Below are positions 40,601-42,995 of a DNA stretch of 64,000 nucleotides, piece by piece. Both the position numbers and the translations under genes were made by a program. The number at the start of each line of letters is the position of its first letter. The stretch's first letter is position 1. Below the pieces are notes generated by a model. That model did not search any database, was not told the origin of the DNA, and saw only the letters and a list, made by a program, of their open reading frames with translations. The stretch comes from Thalassospira marina (GTDB lineage: Bacteria > Pseudomonadota > Alphaproteobacteria > Rhodospirillales > Thalassospiraceae): the NCBI RefSeq assembly GCF_002844375.1, contig NZ_CP024200.1, positions 295,501 to 359,500 on the forward strand, given 5' to 3'.

Positions 40601-42907
40601 TCAACCATCGACGGTGGTAGCGACAAGGTTACGCTGACGGCAGGTGACAGCCAGACTCTGGATCAGGTTAAAACCGCTGGTGCCGATATCGTCATCACGG
40701 CGCAGAACGGTTCGGTCACGGCGAAAGACTTCATCACCACCAGCATCGCCAATATTGGCATTACGGCAGCACAGAATGTGACGCTGTTTAATGGTGAAGC
40801 GGATGTAACCTCGACTGGTTCGGGTGATGTGACGATCACCGCAACGGCGGGTGATTTTTATCAGGAAGATGAAAGCACGATTGATGGTGGTACGGGTAAT
40901 GTCACCCTGAAAGCCGGAAATGAAGTGACCCTTGATCAGGTTCGCACCAACACCGCCAATATCACCGTTACGGCGTATAATGGATCCATTCTGGCGAATG
41001 ATTTCATTCGTACCAAGGATGGTTCGATTACCCTGCTGGCGCATAAGGATGTGACCCTGAACAATCCGGAATCCGATGTGATTTCGGAAGCGTCGGGCAG
41101 CATTGATATTACTGCGACCACCGGCAAGATCGTGCAGAATGACGGGTCGGAAATTGACGGTGGCGATGGGCGTGTGTCGCTGACATCGGCACAGGATATG
41201 CGGATTGCAACATTGCGTACCGGTGCCGGTACAAGTGGCGCATCCTATGACGGTGTGACCCGCATGATCGGTATTTCGCTGCGGTCGATTTCGGGGACCA
41301 TTTCGCTGGGTGAAATCAGCGCGACCAACCATATCGATATCGTGGCGGGCAATTCGATTGTTGAATCAAATGCCTTTGTTGATCACGGTAACGGGTCGGT
41401 ACAGCTGACAACCGCCGTGCTGAAGGGGGATACGGTGGCAATGATCGCCGAGGGTGGCACCATTGGCACATCGGCATCCGATCGCTTTGAAGTGGAAACC
41501 ACGGCACAGGATGGCAGCGAAATTGTGGTCGCCCGTGACCAGTTTGCCACCAAGCGCCGTTACACCACCCTGCAGGCCCGCGATGGCATTTACATGGCCG
41601 AGGTTAGCGGTGATCTGAGCGCGGATCGCGTAATTGCCGGAACGGCAAAGGGTGGCAGCAATGATAATGCCGAAATCGCCCTGGCCATTCGTAATGGCAG
41701 CAGCGATATCGGCACGATTTCGGCACCCGAAAAGATCGACATGCGTGCCAGTGGCCAGGATATCCAGATCGAGAACCTGACATCGCGCAATGCTGACCTG
41801 TATGTTGAAGGCAACGATGGCCGCCTGGATATTGAAAAAGGCAGCCTGGGTGAAAGCACGGTCATGGAAGCCCAGCATATTTCCCTGACCAAGCTGGAAA
41901 ACTACGTTAATAGCGAACAGTTGCTGATGAAGGTGACGGGGCTGAATGGCAGCCTGGCACAGACGGTAAATGCCAATATCAGCGCACCGAAAAAGATCCA
42001 GTTTGATCTGTTGCGGACCAACAAGGCGGTATTTGATGTGCAGAGCGTTAAAACCCGTATCGTGACAGGGCAGATTACCGGTGACATGATCATGTCGCTG
42101 CCATTTGCAAAAATGCTGATGGATAACGTGACCCAGAAGATCCGCCTGGGATACGAGCTGCAACTGTTTGATAATAATACCTATTTCAACGAACTGTCGT
42201 TCGATGATACCGATTTCAACCTGCCGGTTGATACCCGTATCGTCACCATGGATGACAGCATCTTCCACGGGCCAATCGTGATTGACGACCCGGAAGACCG
42301 CATTGGCCGCATCACCGCAACCACGCCGACGGAAACGCCGCGCCCGACCACCAATACAGCGACAACCCCGGCACAAACCACCACGACAACAACCACCAAT
42401 AACGTACCGGGGAACATCACCGTCGCATCGGGTAGCGTTGTTGGCCTTGGCCGCCCGGCAACTGGCGGGGGTGGCAGTGCCATTGTTACCGGGCAGGGCA
42501 GCACGCCGAGCAATAATGGCGGCTTCCAGAATGCAGTCTTCCAGCCGAGCCTTTCGGTTGGTAATCTGTCCCCGGCGACACCGGCATCAACAACCGGATC
42601 AGGGACAACACCAGTAGCGAATACACCGGCGAACACACCGGCAGCACCGACAAACACGGTAACACCGGGCACGGCAGGCGTGGCAGGCGCGGCAGGTAAT
42701 ACGCCGGCTGGCACGACGGGTACCACAGGTTCAACCGGCACGACTGGTACAAGCGGTGCTAACGGGGCGAATGGTGCTGGTGGGGCTGCTGCGGGTACAA
42801 CGGGTGGCGCAGGGGCGATTGGAGCGGGGACCACAACCGGCCAGACCGATCCAAACGCCGATAGCGGCACCGGCAATGGTAACGGGTCTGACGAACAGGA
42901 CCAGTAA
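16610..42907 (+). CDS. Giant two-partner-secretion filamentous adhesin (TpsA), LktA/FHA-like, 8765 residues
   Basis: One uninterrupted frame of 26.3 kb. Residues 1-34 form an extended Sec signal ending VVAMA before NPQ. The TPS domain follows (to about 350), with the conserved NSFSKF (69-74) and NPNGV (124-128) boxes used for export through the partner barrel. Residues about 555-4390 are dozens of diverged repeats of about 53 residues (pattern NTTKAYIG-DGA-V--...I-V-A...-AGAGG-VAGA), like the tandem 53-residue repeats of fusobacterial leukotoxin LktA. A Gly/Ser linker interrupts them near 1422-1450. Non-repetitive segments lie at about 4495-4710 and 5395-5540; the Cys149-type pair is at Cys5149/Cys5154. 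Residues 6432-8160 are 19 exact 91-residue repeats. The tail (from about 8568) is Thr/Ala/Gly-rich with no anchor. The ATG at 16610 follows GGGGGAAG. Probable role: a very long surface fibre for attachment or biofilm. Toxin activity is not implied by the LktA likeness. Confidence 0.93.
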   Translation: MVAVIGENKGRVIRRAFAYALSTTTFLVPVVAMANPQIVTDGNTATNLNVHGNVTDVTTSTIQGNSALNSFSKFDVYQGNTVNLFVPDQADHLINMVNGPRSHIDGILNSIKNGQIGGQVYLLNPNGVAIGAQGQLNVGSLTIMAPTEEFSGSFFDAPGQANAGALQQLLSGNVPLSKDGLITIDGSIRATRKAALIANGVQVAGDIVVGAQALNQIAFSDVVNVDGLDAGQEAVVDDNGYIEIKGGPSGVDISGILSADGADGKNAGTIDVRATGDISVRAGAGISARGIGANSKGGKITIFADQDATFSAGAHIDISGGEISGDGGFAEFSAVNAVYLNGGTFAGGATDGAAGTVLIDPNDLTISANVTQTDGASYIFEGRDTITLKAGVEVSTKSASQKSGNITLKGQNIVFESGSSLDASDGDNNMGAGDITLEAAGSTSHSISITGATLSGANVSITASAIANDGDLVLNPLSDVSATVTLTNTTINATGNVSVIAKAEQGLPTITLGLFDARSATASLTMTNGSIVAGGDISLASSSKITSEVIGALLASPINASVAVTDSKATTLVTGTADLQADGDVDVTADAVTDSTAIAKSVSAAVGVTTAVSVIDNSAIARINGTAKISNGDAVTVRATGKTQVDTIADAATVDNGGSGASIGVAISDVDATAIAEIGEGALVTNAASLDVSAQNVTTQNTASRAGVADGAGTASSLFGDALDKTGLGDTAKGELSALFDGVLKNVSDNLKEKPKDGEEDSGGVQVAGALSYASSNFDTEALITANADKTISLSGALTVNAEAIAQTNTLASGITAGGKAGGGAGVSIQTVDNKLLASIAAAGSNTLTIQAKDLTVNAETKSIDEDITDEENNGFNVEAFAGQEAEDVGIAGALGLLIINSNSSLAELGNNVAIDAKTGTVTVSATGGADAGVVADGSPEDESVIGALFEAYETYTETEEDANAQPKVGIGAAIAINISNSNVDAAVRGGVTLTNATGLDVSAVSNGSVSTSANSAGAGGVAVVPVLALSVANDHVTSGIESAVSGLQLAGDVSITAEQNLAVLSVGKAASGDADNASNVAIGLTVGISTVNADAKALLDRDLDTKDGDTAGDITIAATSARDIRTGAAAGTNTDPGDTGTEGEEEPADQAKSDVLGTIQQAAAFGNLYSSSKDKVDGEATANKANVSADKGDDADEGGKVSAAAALGLTIANTETSAGIAASRTVSGGNITIASKDNTDSQAAADGSAAEADNNIGAAVALNIANVINTASIGSSASVSGTGVALSAITNSFTVLDDDGNPVKDDDDEDVIDDANTYVTSAVAGAGVGNLSIAGAVAIALIDQTSTANIGENATITVTASGASITAQSNRVIETMSSGSVGEKTPTLDEFADRYTTLGGMTARINGKLTSVGDKIEESKADSGSGSGDSGSGSGDAGSGDSGSGGSSGKLGVGASFAITVDNTTTRARISNGATLSATTAGDVSVSATSGLEHTTHAEAASAPSADLLNLEEKSETSAYSLDAAVAIAVTNEMTESRVGTDDVALTSDGKVTISADSTSEVLVQADGEAAGEKAAAGASLALGITSSTTKASLGRSVTAKGALSVTSTALSKDITLALATARGTILEGYKNKFVDATDEMLLAGDFGDEEGGDKKPRSAQVLADQKDSGNNKTSSVDESGKSDSSKSGKSVSIAAAVGVGVNSRKSIATIDDGASDSTKTLSSDSTIDVTSKNDANAQTRGTGAAVLSDTGIAVGVAVTATNHETTAKLGDYTTISGSTGVNVTAQSTQNQADDFANKLMAEAIAGAGAKKLGVAGALSVINTDNDSSATLGKNVDVTSTGAVQVTSSEKNHIVSRALAASVSVGAQARTAVGATFALINAGNTNKALVDEGAKITTTGDVMVSAKNLRQSESSFGFDGDYSLLNPTSVFQTSNYYTEALAGAASTGNTALSGSFSVTVTQNETSAEIAKSATISADDITLTAENRQNARTLGGAIAVSKQTGVGITLNAMVLSDTVTARLGTSGATTGASLTSTGDVAISAKAEQDLGSIVVAGAGGVNGTAVGGAVGINVIQTEAIADVAAKSTISSAKGASVGATSATGISTFVGGIAFSGQTGVGAGLATNLILAKTAASIGDSANVSAANAIEVDANASEDISSATVSAAGSTGGTTVAITLGANTVKSDTSATIGNDASLNAANAAGTRSISVTARDKTDIGNIMGAGAFGSGTGVGGVLASNAIAKTTRAVLNGTAKADTNIVVTANSEQNITALSLGVALTGGTAITGSGALALVDNTTTAVIGERDENDGDSVSRATVTSTGNIAIHASDETDALVITGSGAGGGGNAGGASLGVTTFIGETTAYIGRNANVTAFGNSASGLDVMTGGVTLSSALFGGYSDLDTDSAGSKLQSTSDGALALNSSSIDDLKDGAFKKTLTTENRKGLSVTAYSDQDIANFAATGAAGGGNAVAGAVAVGVVSDTTKAYIDDGAKINQASGTAGAAQTVTLQAQGDTLSLDVAGGVAVGGGNAIGGAIDSLTLSKTTSAYIGQGAVVTSADDILVAADQATHAISVAANIAAAGNAGVGASLSVLVASNTTLAYINGLVNTGGDLSIDADTDTTFIQVAGQISAGGSAGVGGALGVSVLDNTTKAYTDTHAQTNAKGKTKIAASGHEEEYAAVVAGAGGGSAGVAGSVRVGVHTSTTQAYAAGKVNQNSDYSITGQNVDIDAESFVRLVSVTGGLGGGGVAGIGAAADVVILRNNANAFIGAGSQVSAHDSISLNATSEKQLLQLGVAGAAGGQVGVAGALTVAFLGGIVDDDAKSRLSSNDSENEGNTWSAADDATNKNLIGNALGDRDEAKAANDAAAAQRSKTQITDDFDATAEASRNDTKAFVGQGATVYSGSTIDINSSDTSKVIAGTLAVAGSGGVSVGGGITITTVDSSAQSYIASQAAVDAVNAISIKAASHDNVINAAAAGGGALYTAINGSVAITTLLSDASAYIGDDALVNQDDDFTAGDSQDVILDAKSDSNVITVSGAAGGAIVGIGAAANVTTIAKETHAWIGEDAKVDANRNVTVDANSDDNIVAVTVSVQGGAVGAGGTAAVNTVVSDTAARVLEGASVNANGNMRVQALNDVELDDISTSVAVGGAALGGVVSVNTISATTEATIADDAILNVLGNGTAISIAADGGTRAETNEVALAETTQTNEDDSTLKVSAVDVDRSTLTRNTSTISGLAVVARSDQDVTALPISAGASAAGALSGVASVNVIAGTTKAEIGAATINAINTGASSAQDVLVAAYDSTDLSTVPVTAAVTGSGPAVSAAAATNVISKTLTARMGGTVTAKDDIVVSAVSDQDLSSITANGAASAVAGANLSVGVDVVDNTVLSEIADGTTVTNGDDLTVSAKETSDFNQTIGSASVAGVTAAGGSIGVAVSSSEITARIGKNAVINSDGIIDVSANSIQNLMQYNVAGGASAGLAIQGAISVRTATVQTLAEIGDGAKINQTTVTGADDQAVNVSATNSLTVGGAAGAGAIGGVAGIGFGMDIAVARNATTARIGANTQVTAKDDVSVTASAEKDISATGIAAAGGLSAGVAGSVAIAVLGGDADSRGTDQLTSDNGSISSQVNAEAGKDRSADLSTSDAGALAHSKAGDANSDRTTAKSKTQNVMAPLSSDNVSYDDGVSAVVDNNATIKAGGDINIKANDASRVRAFAGGAAVGTVGVGGWVAVASMGTTAQALVGQNADLDAGNTITISSDLKDKTDRSIAEAYGASAGAVGVSATIAVLDRSTTTQSLIGSGASLLADDAILITSKNTSGGQTRAIAGAAGFAAAGISVAVTKSDDDVKSEIGANAKLGTKADPASDITLSATNGGSFDAYSVGAALGLVGTGAGASATVDLDGDTTAKVGSGAIIYSDGDVVVSAIDQPDVSSEAVGAALSAGYSLGVSLSQALLDRNIITLVDNNASITADSISLKAEMLKASAGNNVDSKAIAGSGGLLVGAAGSSAVTTMNVDVSASTGSNAKLLGIERTQTDENNVTTAVADHGISVYAHNAAAAEGRAIGVTAGAIALGAHSAVVDADTTSKALLGAGTTATTMADLSITSLGEEHVYGDTVSGAGGVGVAQAGLTDVDLNSTVQAGTLDSSSLTTLRADGTTTITATSNGKYDGKIDTTGAALAQAAAGALIVDGTSNVWAGFGAKTGLKTHQLSLLALNQLSKDLVSDSNFKTSQGGGFNMAVGVSSGTMNAATNIGIGANSNIYVYGTSADQGGASVQALTKVTVDDEASFDSGGLISAPIATTIQTANIGSNVSMGSNANFETQAGDLVIAARSDATMSARARSVTYGFAGAAGGVSKATVTANDAVTVGSSTNLIGVGEVEIYAGADATGLGIIESKADTRLFNKTAISIPTPPTADAKATHNSNVTIASGALVASAKDLRVQATEGHLFANGVGRATDLAKKALEAIGEVFGGDTEGSLEVVGGTSKNEGVGGITVDGELRTGIRNKRYITFGTDFSSYVADANGNMVRYYPSYDTENNQWVLAVQDPDNPSVPKIIKVFTPEEISEGMGFSILADQNLGQSLQAEVSRLENVLLRYGSSSDANSQQIKSDINARLTILRAAIASRKSDSYVDVIQIDPTEAATGNVELFSDYVVGSGKINSPGDAEIKIINNSPMPIRITEMTIPDELGGNILFNGQSVLTATDINARNTDAVGTASMEMVSSVSSDEPQIIIENNFDPASGVYNPGNKLDIAAPDVILAGQINNINGLIKVSSSKGSIYSVASMRGATVEISTGGDFVFDSPDTLLNIGAHPDAGFSSLVSQYESGSATSGSANNVSQAVDDSSSTIAANNVFINADTININGVIQSGIADKQIVINQSDVDAAYIAGANSGARYVEVKNVGITMGSGRVGVGGIRAELDRVTGEIRILDAKVEGGTVLLSGRLVSTGNGKINVIDGYGQINIVNNSTSTVRLDDVDTGGIEGQITLIDKSKNNGKGLALVTRYERLGDDITQYSNINLDSSQATTLVSTTDNSRSTSYSMQEDMRYYWMAGKSTTTQTEKQYKKQQKSLFGFIPISERSFTDSNLVSGYPKEQQLSEAELPSGDYVAQHSGLADYTFNSADETTSNRQIYQGDSERSWGSDCAWFVCFSRTYEFTRTTITETGTNTYYYHSVAADKPISINFIGYDQGKVDVTSKGSIALGGNLSNVGGATTLTSQLGDIYSDGGAVQSGNLTLSATSGSVGRADNYLNLIQKQGDVVSVSSGKNIYLDAPGGSLVLSGLNAGSGSIGLRADFDIITSGNGVIKGRDIELVARNGRIGTSDGVLRVDTDAANGGKLTAKAARGDINVEETSGDLIVNRIETVGDVSIKVSTGSLIDGNIDETEDTDTTQQLLDLFDSLDLMGADADAKKDAQVKAYETEQESLYDDYFSMRNLKKDGNGDYVADAANADFTYTVSDTERASLIDAGLDDEKIQAYADRQTERYQTAFKKFGDATYDAGFTYSATSDEIAAVTDGYKWTQNELTNLLPSFAFKETTDTTTVVETANVSARNVSIDVSGSMGSHKGDIVLDLTKSNELTDDVKVAMAAAERDDIIRDDTNHTLTIVQREDFDIDAKGTTTIKAGGDIFLGSESDINVFNASGKEIRVKIAGSITDGRAGDAANFEGDRMIFEASDGHIGTADAPIVIDQTGTSLLTARAADDIYIHERSGNIYVDGIFSSHNVNLTADDGSILDGASDNIADIVAQSVTLSASKGIGSSGTGGALDVGISSVSGSLTLTTNDGGAYISGPGRSIALGIVNVKGVFDVSADNGITLRDTVNSNGNNQSYSSAGDIVMLADASVTSGGGNVSVTATGSKFTQTDGASINAGAGTITITAGSDVTLASLITSNATDNAISIDADGHIIDGGDTDDDITSTSGTGLVTLISDEGIGRANALDTNVRRLSLANSESGKILIEDKGTLVLSGGNIESATASEITSQGDLTVSGAFTSKGTIALTAQSGGSIAIQGAVTSESTLISLIADKNISMTGTGSLALGAPEGAITLLAAKAGQNGGFISQADGAVIDAVDGTISLQADGDIGIARVVTTNATSDAIKITSANGAITDSGDSGIDIEANADGAIVTLSAANGIGAANALETSIDTVDATNTTAGAIRLSDAASLKVGTISQQAANGAVEVAAANSLAIGRITGLDAVTLKTTGGTITDQAADSIMSAALNLDAGGNVLLHTNVGTLDDVKISNGKLQLENNGNLTINRIAQNTALVADSGISIINDGDISLASGKGGITATSGTIYLNAKNAHDIKIAASISTDGSNIDLLASNDLRLDGALTSVTSQNAGNVMLTAQNGDILMASQTLVDGGAGKVDLTARQDLTIDQLSSTAGNITAKAENGKVVINNTISGGAAISITSATSIDFAAAAADISATGNGGVVLSALAGNITQINGSTIDGGSGTVGLTAQASLILDQVKTSGAAITLVAQTGSVTAKDFITTSNARVGISAEQNVGFDNEEADVVSTGSGEVEIIATKGNITQADGSTIDGGSDNVILTAGDSLTLDQVQTTGAEIAITAQTGSVTAKDFISTSAAKIGITAAQNIGFDNEEADVVSTGSGEVEIIATAGNITQADGSTIDGGSDKVTLTAGDSQTLDQVKTTGADIAITAQTGSVTAKDFITTSAAKIGITAAQNVGFDNEEADVVSTGSGEIEIIATAGNITQADGSTIDGGSDKVTLTAGASQTLDQVKTVGADIVITAQTGSVTAKDFITTSNANIGITAAQNVTLFNDEADVTSTGSGDVSITATAGDLYQEDESTIDGGTGKVTLTAGKKVTLDQVQTTTSAIAITAQDGDVVANDFIKTSDATIDITGDNDVSFTNGLSDVTSSGTGAVTIIATKGDITQADGSTIDGGSDKVTLTAGDSQTLDQVKTTGADIAITAQTGSVTAKDFITTSNANIGITAAQNVTLFNGEANVTSTGSGDVTITATAGDLYQEDESTIDGGTGKVTLTAGNKVTLDQVQTTTSAIKVTAQGSEVVANDFIKTSDAAIEITGDNDVSFTNGLSDVTSSGTGVVTIIATKGDITQADGSTIDGGSDKVTLTAGDSLTLDQVQTAGADIVITAQNGSVTAKDFITTSNANIGITAAQNVTLFNDEADVASTGSGDVSITATAGDLYQENASTIDGGTGKVTLTAGKKVTLDQVQTTTSAIAITAQGGDVVANDFIKTSDAAIEITGDNDVSFTNLLSDVTSSGTGAVTIIATKGNITQADGSTIDGGSDKVTSTAGDSLTLDQVQSTGADIAITAQTGSVTAKDFITTSNANIDITGAQNVTLFNGEADVTSTGSGDVSITATAGDLFQENDSTIDGGTGKVTLTAGNKVTLDQVLTTTSAIAITAQGGDVVANDFIKTTDAAIEITGDNDVSFTNGLSDVTSSGTGAVTIIATKGDITQADGSTIDGGSDKVMLTAGASQTLDQVKTTGADIAITAQTGSVTAKDFITTSGAKISVTAAQSVGFDNEEADVVSTGSGEVEIIATKGNITQADGSTIDGGSDKVTLTAGDSLTLDQVQTAGADIAITAQTGSVTAKDFITTSAAKIGITAAQNVGFDNEEADVVSTGSGEVEIIATAGNITQANGSTIDGGSDKVTLTAGDSQTLDQVKTAGADIVITAQNGSVTAKDFITTSNANIGITAAQNVTLFNDEADVTSTGSGDVTITATAGDLYQENDSTIDGGTGKVTLTAGKKVTLDQVQTTTSVIKVTAQGGDVVANDFLKTSDATIEITGDNDVSFTNGLSDVTSSGTGAVTIIATKGDITQADGSTIDGGSDKVTLTAGDSQTLDQVKTAGADIVITAQNGSVTAKDFITTSNANIGITAAQNVALFNAEADVTSTGSGDVTITATAGDLYQEDESTIDGGTGKVTLTAGKKVTLDQVQTTTAAIKVTAQGGDVVANDFIKTSDAAIEISGDNDVSFTNGLSDVTSSGTGAVTIIATKGDITQADGSTIDGGSDKVTLTAGDSQTLDQVKTAGADIVITAQNGSVTAKDFITTSIANIGITAAQNVTLFNGEADVTSTGSGDVTITATAGDFYQEDESTIDGGTGNVTLKAGNEVTLDQVRTNTANITVTAYNGSILANDFIRTKDGSITLLAHKDVTLNNPESDVISEASGSIDITATTGKIVQNDGSEIDGGDGRVSLTSAQDMRIATLRTGAGTSGASYDGVTRMIGISLRSISGTISLGEISATNHIDIVAGNSIVESNAFVDHGNGSVQLTTAVLKGDTVAMIAEGGTIGTSASDRFEVETTAQDGSEIVVARDQFATKRRYTTLQARDGIYMAEVSGDLSADRVIAGTAKGGSNDNAEIALAIRNGSSDIGTISAPEKIDMRASGQDIQIENLTSRNADLYVEGNDGRLDIEKGSLGESTVMEAQHISLTKLENYVNSEQLLMKVTGLNGSLAQTVNANISAPKKIQFDLLRTNKAVFDVQSVKTRIVTGQITGDMIMSLPFAKMLMDNVTQKIRLGYELQLFDNNTYFNELSFDDTDFNLPVDTRIVTMDDSIFHGPIVIDDPEDRIGRITATTPTETPRPTTNTATTPAQTTTTTTTNNVPGNITVASGSVVGLGRPATGGGGSAIVTGQGSTPSNNGGFQNAVFQPSLSVGNLSPATPASTTGSGTTPVANTPANTPAAPTNTVTPGTAGVAGAAGNTPAGTTGTTGSTGTTGTSGANGANGAGGAAAGTTGGAGAIGAGTTTGQTDPNADSGTGNGNGSDEQDQ
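16712..17660 (+). other. TPS export domain of the giant adhesin
   Basis: Residues about 35-350 of the adhesin match the filamentous hemagglutinin N-terminal secretion domain: a beta-helix with NSFSKFDV at 69-76 and NPNGVAIGAQGQL starting at 124. In this family the domain is recognised in the periplasm by the POTRA repeats of the TpsB partner, encoded here just downstream. The C-terminal boundary is approximate. Confidence 0.85.
18270..29790 (+). repeat. Tract of diverged ~53-residue LktA-like tandem repeats within the adhesin
   Basis: About 11.5 kb coding for repeats with a recurring pattern. Each has a Thr-rich strand such as NTTKAYIG or KTTRAVL, then DGA or GNA, then short VxA strands, then an Ala/Gly block (GAGGGNAGGA, AGGSAGVGGAL). 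Spacing measured between two TxATIG/TAASIG elements is 55 residues, and the spacing varies slightly between copies. Copies are strongly diverged at DNA level, unlike the downstream 273-nt array. Both ends are approximate. Confidence 0.75.
20874..20960 (+). repeat. Gly/Ser/Asp low-complexity linker in the adhesin
   Basis: About 29 residues of alternating Gly, Ser and Asp (SGSGDSGSGSGDAGSGDSGS) encoded by short GGC/AGT/GAT repeats, interrupting the 53-residue repeat tract. Likely a flexible hinge. Confidence 0.8.
35903..41089 (+). repeat. Array of 19 tandem units of exactly 273 bp in the adhesin gene
   Basis: Units begin at 35903 + 273n (checked at 35903, 36176, 36995, 38633, 40817), each with a GxGxV codon block, and every unit holds STIDGG at the same offset. 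The arithmetic leaves no room for net indels. Each unit is 91 residues. Two main types alternate: A (ITQADGSTIDGGSDKV, then SVTAKDFITTS) and B (LYQEDESTIDGGTGKV, then VVANDFIKTSD). A variant A' carries the A start and the junction sequence that leads into B. A diverged, one-codon-shorter unit precedes the array (from 35633) and a degenerate one follows (from 41090). Copies differ by many synonymous changes. Confidence 0.93.
42310..42904 (+). repeat. Thr/Ala/Gly-rich low-complexity C-terminal tail of the adhesin
   Basis: The last 200 or so residues are dominated by Thr, Pro, Ala and Gly (PTTNTATTPAQTTTTTTT, then TTGTTGSTGTTGTSGANGAN) and end in an acidic DEQDQ. There is no hydrophobic anchor, sorting signal or barrel segment, and no Cys for a hook like that of HMW1-type adhesins. 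The tail may act as a plug or spacer left in the transporter pore, or be processed. Confidence 0.75.
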
Positions 42908-42913
42908 AGGGTG

Positions 42914-42936
42914 AAGTGGCGGGTTTTCCGCCACTT
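42914..42936 (+). other. Intercistronic hairpin between adhesin and transporter genes
   Basis: AAGTGGCGG (42914-42922) pairs with CCGCCACTT (42928-42936) around a GTTTT loop, 6 bp after the adhesin stop. No T-run follows, so it is more likely a 3'-end stabiliser or partial attenuator in a tpsA-tpsB message than a full terminator. Confidence 0.7.
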
Positions 42937-42982
42937 CCATAAAAGACGATACGTGCATAAACAGCGCCGGGGCGCTGGGTTT

Positions 42983-42990
42983 GGGGGAAG
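42983..42990 (+). promoter_or_regulatory. Strong ribosome-binding site selecting a TTG start for the transporter
   Basis: GGGGGAAG stands 5 bp before TTG 42996 and is identical to the site before the adhesin start (16595-16602). It argues against the TTG at 42981, which lies in front of it, and against ATG 43074, which has no comparable site. Confidence 0.65.
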
Positions 42991-42995
42991 ACATT

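Noticed and set aside
35903..41089. CRISPR-like regular repetition
   Set aside because: Units are 273 bp, contiguous, without unique spacers, and in one coding frame; no cas genes nearby.
36022..41332. Many minus-strand open frames of 60-240 codons with similar Ser/Pro/Val-rich translations across the repeat array
   Set aside because: They recur with the 273-bp period of the adhesin gene and are antisense reflections of its low-complexity codons; no ribosome-binding sites or recognisable folds.
41366..42376. Minus-strand frame of 336 codons inside the adhesin end
   Set aside because: Antisense to continuous adhesin coding sequence; no start signal or family resemblance.
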